Assembly: GCA_910589415.1 (NCBI GenBank)
Contig: OU342630.1
Span: forward strand, 75,450,186-75,514,185
Direction of reading: 5' to 3'
DNA from: Malachius bipustulatus
Lineage: Eukaryota; Arthropoda; Insecta; Coleoptera; Melyridae
Length of the DNA stretch: 64,000 nucleotides
The position numbers were made by a program, and so were the translations under genes. Of the stretch, positions 57,135-64,000 are shown one piece after another. The stretch's first letter is position 1; each line of letters starts with the position of its first letter. The notes beneath the pieces are model-generated. The model was not told the DNA's origin and did no database searches. It worked only from the letters and a program-made list of their open reading frames with translations.

Positions 57135-59923
57135 AAATGTAATATACAGGTGGTAACTTTTTAATGAACACTTTAGGGACCCCTCGGTAACCATTACAGA
57201 CTTGCTTTTTAATAATCAAATATCCTGGACCTAACCAGATAAGATGGCTGAATAAATAGAAATGTATAATGAAACTCTTGTTGCGAGCTCGCGAAATACA
57301 AGCTCATAAGACATGAACAATAAAGAGAGGTTGAGTTTTATATTCTGTAGAGATTAAATAAATATCTGTGCTCTGCCCTTAATTTCTGAACCTTCCATTT
57401 CACGAAGGAGTCATCACCTTTAATAATCTCCCACCATTTATATTGATACCTGTCACCATAATGAAAATTCAAAACCCCTCAATATTCAAACAGCTGCCTA
57501 CTTCAAAATTCGCACGGCATCTCTAAAGTACATATTTTATGTCGAGTGATGTCGGAGTTAGCACGAGTCCGTAAAAATCCTAATGAAATATTAAAACCTT
57601 TCAATAATTCTCAAATATTACGAGTAGCTCTTAACTCAGGCCGACAGAATTTACGGGTAAAAATTTGACGGTTCCCTGGGGCGCAGTTTTTCCTCAAAGG
57701 GTAGACCTATTCGCTAATCCCGCGCACTTTATAGCCATTGTTGAGCAAAGCTTTATCTTGTCACTCGCGTCTGGGAACATTACCCTGAGAGATGCTCATG
57801 TGCTTCTATCAATTATGGTCGGAGAAGGCCGGTAAGCTCCGCAGCCTGCCTTGATGTACTGGCTTGGAGATAAATAGCCGGAATATACCCGGAATTTTTG
57901 GCACACTCCATAGGCAAGGGTACGGGGCTGCTATTTATTGCTACGTTCTCTTTGAGTTGGGCCTTGCAAGATGAACAGCTTGCATGCAATAAAGACTCCT
58001 GTTATTAAAGGTGAACGCAAGAGGTGAACTTTCGCGACATATGTTAGCATGAGTGCCTCTGCTGAATTTTTGTTGAAGTTTATTACAAAATAAACTTGGA
58101 TACACTGTGTACCTTTGCTCTATCACTACGATTATGAAAGTAGTAAAGTACACCCTCCGTAGTGCGAGCTTTAAAAGGTGAGATCGCTATTAGGTGTGAA
58201 TATAACTTTCTAGACGTAAAACTTTTAGATGCTTGGATTATCGAGTATCTGTTTGTACAAGAAAGTTTAAAATGGCAATAATAAAAATATGTTTCTACCT
58301 ATCTATAAAAAATACACTTACACTGAAATTAATTAATAAGAAAAATAATATAAGAACCTGACATCAGAAGTTACATAATAAAATTTCTAGGAATCCTGGT
58401 CATGTAAGCTACAGAGATAATATTTTGAAATTTTAACGAAATAATTATTCAAAACATTATATTATTATAAAGCTAGGAACTAAATAATAAGCGTTTATGG
58501 CTTCAAATTGCCATTAATTAGCGTCACGATGCCGTTAATAACTTTAGCGTTTACTACGGTATAAAATTATTTCGTTTTTTCTGTGATCCAGACCTGCATA
58601 ACGAGCATATTATGCTTACCTATCAGCCATACTGCTACTTAGAAAAATATTTTATTGCTACGCGTAACAATAAGTCATTATTACGAGAGCCCACTGATAA
58701 AAGTGGTATTGTGCACCGCAGTCACTTGGTGGGAATGTTGTAGGCATGTTCCTTGGGCAAAAATATGCATTTTTTGTCGCTTAGTATTTTTTTACAAATT
58801 TCTTTCTAGTCCCGGAAAAATTCAAACAAATGGAGAATTCAAAAATTTTATTAATTAGATAGTTTCCGGCGAAGGAAGTATGTAGAATATGTAGATTTCC
58901 AGAATTTTTTACCAAAAAATTATTTTGATCAATAATTGTCCCAGATTTTGTTGTTTTTTATATAATAATAAAAAAATCAGGCATATTCTTTAGAATATGC
59001 CTGAATTTATGCCACAAAAGTAGATATTTTGACTCAGACTTTTCTTTAAATTGCTTCCTTTTCTTGGAGAAAATCTTCCCAAAAAAAACCCAAACCTCCA
59101 CTCATTCGTTGACGAAGCTCTTTACAAAAAAAATCTTTTTTTTTTTTTTGTAAATCATTTTTTCAGGATTTTTGAGCAACATAGTAAGCGGTCCCTTACT
59201 TTCAGGTTCCCTGTCGAAGAGTGGCAGGGCACGTGACCTGCCACTGGGTGTGAAAATGGTAGCTACACACGTCTACAGCTGCATCTCCACTAAGTGAAGG
59301 CGTCTGCCGTGCACGATGCAACTTTTGTCAGTGCGCTCTTGTACTAATAAAACGTTCATACAAAATTTAGCGCATTAAGCTATGAAATATCAAAGCCCTG
59401 TATATTCAATTTATTTTATTAACCGAGTAGGATACCGTCAAAGCTTCGATTTTCTTTTTCAAATTATTTGAAAATAAAGAGTAATTTATATAGAGGAAAT
59501 TGAATAGCCTCTCTGGTAACCATGCCGACTTATTGATTAATTAATATTTCAATCCCAACTTAATGATAAATTAATAGCCCAGTGCTCATCCATGAAGAAA
59601 CATGCAAATGAATTGAAACCATTTTACACCATTAACTTTCCCGATATCAATCTGAAATTTTCTAGTAAAACTCATTAATCTCCGAATATTTTTTCCAACA
59701 AAATATTGTGGGCTTTATCTGACATGAAGGTAATTTAAAATATAATTATTCTGTTGTTAAAAATTTTAATATCGAGATAAAACAAATTCAAAACGGAATT
59801 GCTCCAGATTTTTCAGAAATTTATTAAAAACGAAACTAATTAATGTTGTAATGTTACAAAGAACTTCAAAGCAAGGATTCTCCAATTATTATATTTTCGG
59901 TCCGTATACATCTAAACGAAATA
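57135..59923. other. Intergenic, no gene seen; one perfect hairpin
   Basis: 58977-59004 is a 13-bp perfect inverted repeat with a 2-base loop (TCAGGCATATTCT...AGAATATGCCTGA). 57650-57930 is somewhat GC-richer but no protein was recognised. Confidence 0.4.
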
Positions 59924-60957
59924 TACAGGCTGTATCTAAATAACACCGAAAAAATTTAAGAGCTGATTTTTTGGTCAAAAATAAACAAAAAATTTCGTAT
60001 AAACGTGTGTCTAGAAATGCACCCTTTTTGAGATACAGGGTGTCAAAAAAAGATTATTTTACCAGTTTTTTGAAGATATTTGGGGAACCGTTTGAGATAT
60101 GAAACTCACCTTTTGTAAATGTCATATCATTGATATTTATAGCTACTTTTATAATACTGAGTTTTTTTCATGTTTTTTATAATTTTTTTATAGCAGTTTT
60201 ATAGCAGAGTTTTTATAGCGGAGATCTCAGAAATGAGCGAAGTTTTTTTGCTCTTAATTTTTCGACACTTGTCTTGAAACATTCAAAGCGAGTTTTTCAT
60301 CGTAAATGCCCGTTTTTCTCGAAAATGGCTCACGTTAGCAGTTATAACAGTATCTTTTTGTGTAGAAAACATTTACGGTTAAAAGTGTGCATTTAAAATA
60401 TCAATTTGCCCAGTGTCGTAGATATTAGGGGCAAAAAATCCCCCCAACCCTAAAAATCTCCGGCACTGGCATACTTAAAGAAGGTAGTTAGCATTAAAAT
60501 AGTTGCTAATATCAATGATAAGATCTGTACAAAAGCTGAATTCTGTGTCTTATACGGTTCCCGAGACATCTTCAAAAAACTCGAAAAATGAAACTTGAAT
60601 GTTTCAAGACAAGTGTCGAAAATTTAAGAGCAAAAAAACTTCGCTCATTTCTGAGATCTCCGCTATAAAAACTCTGCTATAAAACTGCTATAAAAAAATT
60701 ATAAAAAACATGAAAAAAACTCAGTATTAAAAAAGTAGCTATAAATATCAATGATATGACATTTACAAAAGGTGAGTTTCATATCTCAAACGGTTCCCCA
60801 AATATCTTCAAAAAACTGGTAAAATAATCTTTTTTTGACACCCTGTATCTCAAAACGGGTGCATATCCAGACACACGTTAATAGGAAATTTTTTGTTTAT
60901 TTTTTATCAAAGAATCCTCCCCTAAATTTTTTCGGTGTTATTTAGATACACCCTGTA
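59924..60957. mobile_element. Foldback element, 1034 bp, TACAGG...CCTGTA ends
   Basis: Left TACAGGCTGTATCTAAATAA, right TTATTTAGATACACCCTGTA, flanked by TA on both sides. Arms pair for over 400 bp, for example ATCTCAGAAATGAGCGAAGT / ACTTCGCTCATTTCTGAGAT and AGACAAGTGTCGAAA / its inverse. A second end-like sequence (GATACAGGGTGTCAAAAAAA / TTTTTTTGACACCCTGTATC) is nested in each arm at about 60031 and 60830. No coding frame. Confidence 0.9.
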
Positions 60958-62340
60958 TATGCAGGGCGTCCAGGCTTAAAGGGAACAAACTTCTAAGGTA
61001 GAATATTTACCTATGTGATTTTGAGACAAAAAATCTTAATGAACCTATCCTCTAAATTGGGTATTAGGGAAGTTACACGGTTTTGAATGTTATAAAAAAA
61101 TACATTTTTTTGTATAACTCCAAAACAAATAATAGTTTTTTTATTAATTTTTCTGAGTAATTTTTCTAGAAATTAGTTCAATACTACAGCAATAATTATC
61201 TGTGTGTAACTTGAACCAGGGACGTACGGTAGATAAGGGTTCAGCTTGAGTACCCCCATAGTTTTACACGCCACTGGCTATGTTTCTGGTTTTCACATAA
61301 TTTTCAAAAATCTAGACCTTTCTGATACAAAAAGGATAAAGGGCTATTGTGTAAATTCTCAACAGTTTTGAGATATTATGTACACATGAGACAAAAAAAT
61401 TATAGGTTTTTCGTAAATTTTTTTCAACTTTTTAATTTACAGAGATGTGACGTGGGGCTCTTCTCCAGCCTGGGAAAAATGAATGAAAAGTAAACACGTA
61501 AGTGGCTTGGAATCTAAACTGACACGTATAAGCAGCAGGAAAAATTAACCAGAATTTTCGGAATCGAAATTTGCTAAAAATCGATGATCGGGGTACTTGT
61601 AACATGATCAAAACATTACGATCGCCTATTCCTCTTAAGTATATTATGTGTTTCCTTTTCACCGACTGGGCTCAAGACTCTAAAATTATTTTTGTCGGCC
61701 AGAAAACTGAAGCCTGATAAAATGTCAACCATTTTTGGGGGATGTAACTGGATGATTAGAAATTTCTGAAGTTTTATTCCAAGTAGGTACCCAGTTCGTT
61801 ATGGTCGATTGTAGCTTTTTGAAAGCCCGTTGATCGCTTAACAGAGATATTTGTTACAACAAACGTTGTCATTGGATAATTTAAGCAGGATTCGAAATAT
61901 CTGCTTAAATCAGGCATTAAAGTGGTTAGGGAGAATTTCCTATTTAGTGAGAATTACGATATTGCTTTGCTGCAATGGTCTTCAATGCATCGAAAAGTTA
62001 TTCAACAACGTTTCTATTGTCGGTTAGGAGTAATCTTGTCAATGTCGTGCAACTCCCGGAGCACCGTGCAAAATATTCCGCAGGGATTAAAACCCTGTTA
62101 CTGTTAGGATTTTGAGGCCACAGCATTCAACTGCTACTACCGCTCGTGGTAAAATATAATTACATATTTCAAAAGTTTACATAGATACAACCTAGTTTTA
62201 GTTAACTTCGAGTGAAAAGTTGGATACGTAACATATCTTAATATACCCAGACTAAATAGTCAACTATTTACACGTAAAATACACTGCTCTCACATAAACG
62301 TGAACGTAAGTAGTTATCAAATTAACGATAGCTAAATACA
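60958..62340. other. Partial repeat abutting the foldback, then no gene seen
   Basis: GCAGGGCGTCCAGGCTTAAA begins at 60962, directly after the foldback, and looks like the left end of another element whose right end was not found. The rest to 62340 is AT-rich without a recognised gene. Confidence 0.4.
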
Positions 62341-62549
62341 AGCTCTGCCATTTCCTTATACCTACCTACATTTTCCAAACCCAGATGCGCCGCGGCGTAT
62401 CATGTAATCGGCGTCTGTGTATATGCACTACAGTCGCCACCTCTAGGCCCGGGGGAAAGAACCGATGCTTCTCGCTGTGAGTTAATGGGAATGAGATTAC
62501 CCCCGGTACGTGTAATTCACATTAATTACTCCAACAGGCCGCCGGACAG
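62341..62549 (+). CDS. Candidate exon in a GC-rich island, unidentified
   Basis: A frame without stops runs from about 62331 to a consensus donor CAG|GTGAGT at 62549/62550. It reads ...VIGVCVYALQSPPLGPGERT, DASRCELMGMRLPPVRVIHI, NYSNRPPDR. GC content is well above the surroundings and the donor is perfect. There is no recognised domain and no clear start or acceptor, and TAATTA words within it could equally mark a regulatory element. Confidence 0.25.
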
Positions 62550-63628
62550 GTGAGTCAAACAGCGGTGCTGGAGCTAGAGTGTAAACAGATGCCCTCTGGT
62601 CGTAAACTAGTAAATTGGGAAGGAAGTTTAACTAAGAACTAACAGAAAATTTTTCGACAAGAATAAAATAATATACATAGGTGTAGTTAGGTACATAATA
62701 TGATCTGAAGATGGTAGGTGTAGGTATGAATTCAGTAGCGCATTCCTATACAAGAAAATGAACAATCATTTTTTATATTTTATCGAGCTTACTTTATTTC
62801 TTTGGTTAGACATTTGTTGAGTGTTGAGGACTTAAACTATAAAATGTTGAGACAAATGAAACCAGAACTAGAGCGGCCGAAAATTTACTCATGATCGAGT
62901 TACAGTATTTTTATTTTAGTAAAGCTCGTACATCAGCTAACATAAAGTTACTCTCGTACGTATAGATAAGTGCTTTTTACCATCTGATCCTGCCTTCAGT
63001 GACATAATCCCCAGTATCATCTTATAAATATGATTTCTAATCCAAATTGAGTGAAGTATTAAAATTAACTCAATACTGAGTTTGAGTACTGTAGAAGATT
63101 TAAAGGGAAACATTTCAAGTACCACCGCCATAATGAGTAATGCCTCAAGCTTGGTCACAGCTCAGCGTTACAACGTTCCATTGACTATTTTACATTTTTA
63201 AAAAGTTGTTTGATCATTTAATCATATTATGTAGTCGTAGAGAAAACAGCATCTTCTACTAGCGGAGAGTGGCAATTATTCACTGGGAGTTTATTCAAAG
63301 CATCCTTACGTTAGGTAATTGATACGAAACGAAACAAAATAACAACATAAAATATTAAGTTATACGCTATTGGCTAATACTCGTAATATCAAAATCGACA
63401 ATGCGATGCATTATTTTGTTTCTCTCAAATTTATATGGTAATGGAATTTCTTCCGATTATTAAATTTTTTGAATGTTGGAGTTGGAATATCATAAAAGAC
63501 AGAAGTGTTCCGTTTTGAATTATTGTAAGTACGTCTATAAGAACAACTCTACTACGCATACCTAAGTCTCCTACAAAGATACACCTTCATCCTTCGTCAC
63601 GCATCCATAACACCATTCGTAGCTACAA
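62550..63628. other. No gene seen
   Basis: AT-rich sequence between two GC-rich islands. If the exon ending at 62549 is real this would be intron. No recognised motif. Confidence 0.35.
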
Positions 63629-64000
63629 CTAATCACCCCTCAATCCTATCCCGTATAATGCACCCCCGACAATGCTAGTTCCCGGCATGCCTGGTATACC
63701 GGCGCCGGAACCGGATCCCGGCCCTATCTGCCGGGTCGGGTGCCTCCTCGCCGATGATGAACCGCTCGTCAGCCTCCCGCGCCCTTTGTTTCGTCGTAAT
63801 TGATGCCACCCTACCCCTCCACGTCCCGATAGGGATTCATCTTCAGCGGCGGTAGGGTTGCCTAACTCGCACTCTCGCAAGGCAAGAGTGCGATACGCCG
63901 TGAGATGCCGCCACTGTGAAGCTGAGCGGAACGATATCCTCGAGGTGTTGATGCCAGATTGTGACAGAAAAGTGGGCTTTCCAAGAAGAAAGTTTCCAGC
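63629..64000. CDS. GC-rich coding-like island at the window edge, strand undecided
   Basis: About 370 bases are open in several frames. Plus strand: ATGATG at about 63756 opens MMNRSSASRALCFVVIDATP, TPPRPDRDSSSAAV... RCRHCEAERNDILEV and leaves the window; an earlier plus frame reads PIPYNAPPTMLVPGMPGIPA, PEPDPGPICRVGCL. Minus strand: a frame open from base 64000 to a stop near 63629 reads GKPTFLSQSGINTSRISFRS, ASQWRHLTAYRTLALRECEL... and ends in a Gly-rich tail. I do not recognise any of these. GC-rich DNA gives long chance frames, so at most one is real; it could be a conserved host exon or the end of a GC-rich transposon. Confidence 0.35.

Noticed and set aside
1..64000. LTR retrotransposons, CRISPR arrays, rRNA genes
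   Set aside because: No long direct terminal repeats, protease/integrase motifs, regular spacer arrays or rRNA-like sequence were seen.

Overview
The window looks like AT-rich nuclear DNA of an insect. It starts inside a mitochondrial-clan cytochrome P450. It also carries two non-LTR retrotransposons, tRNA-derived SINEs, a decayed Tc1/mariner-type transposase and at least a dozen large foldback (inverted-repeat) elements, most with ends of the form TACAGG...CCTGTA. I cannot fix the insect order from the sequence. There are no bacterial operons, CRISPR arrays or rRNA genes. The only host gene I can identify is the 3' part of the P450 at the left edge.

Layout. 1-1052: 3' end of a P450 gene (closest by eye to CYP302A1/disembodied) and its poly(A) signal. 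2-3.1 kb: foldback repeats. 5.5-5.9 kb: reverse-strand transposase pseudogene. 8.3-12.6 kb: three foldback elements and a SINE with a 12-bp target duplication. 14.6-17.2 kb: three foldbacks, two of one family, and a tRNA-like SINE. 19.4 kb: exon-like island. 22.6-26.8 kb: nearly full-length, frameshifted CR1-like LINE with a PHD-finger ORF1. 28.17-28.57 kb: two candidate terminal exons of an unidentified reverse-strand gene. 29.7-34.3 kb: foldbacks. 34.3-38.3 kb: a 5'-truncated LINE with an intact RT-RNase H frame inserted into a foldback. 40.2-41.9 kb: two more inverted-repeat elements. 42-49.8 kb: mostly featureless.

50.5-55.0 kb is the most unusual region. Two facing fragments resemble the N-terminal domain of Crypton/KIAA1958-like tyrosine recombinases. 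Each lies between long palindromes, and three of the four palindromes share an unusual hairpin tip (consensus GA-GMC-GNA-GKC-GA). 57 kb: a second tRNA-like SINE. 59.9-61 kb: a 1-kb foldback with a partial element directly behind it. 62.4 kb and 63.6-64 kb: GC-rich islands that may be exons; the second runs off the right edge.

All homology statements come from reading motifs by eye, without database searches. Boundaries of repeats are approximate unless terminal repeats or target duplications are cited.
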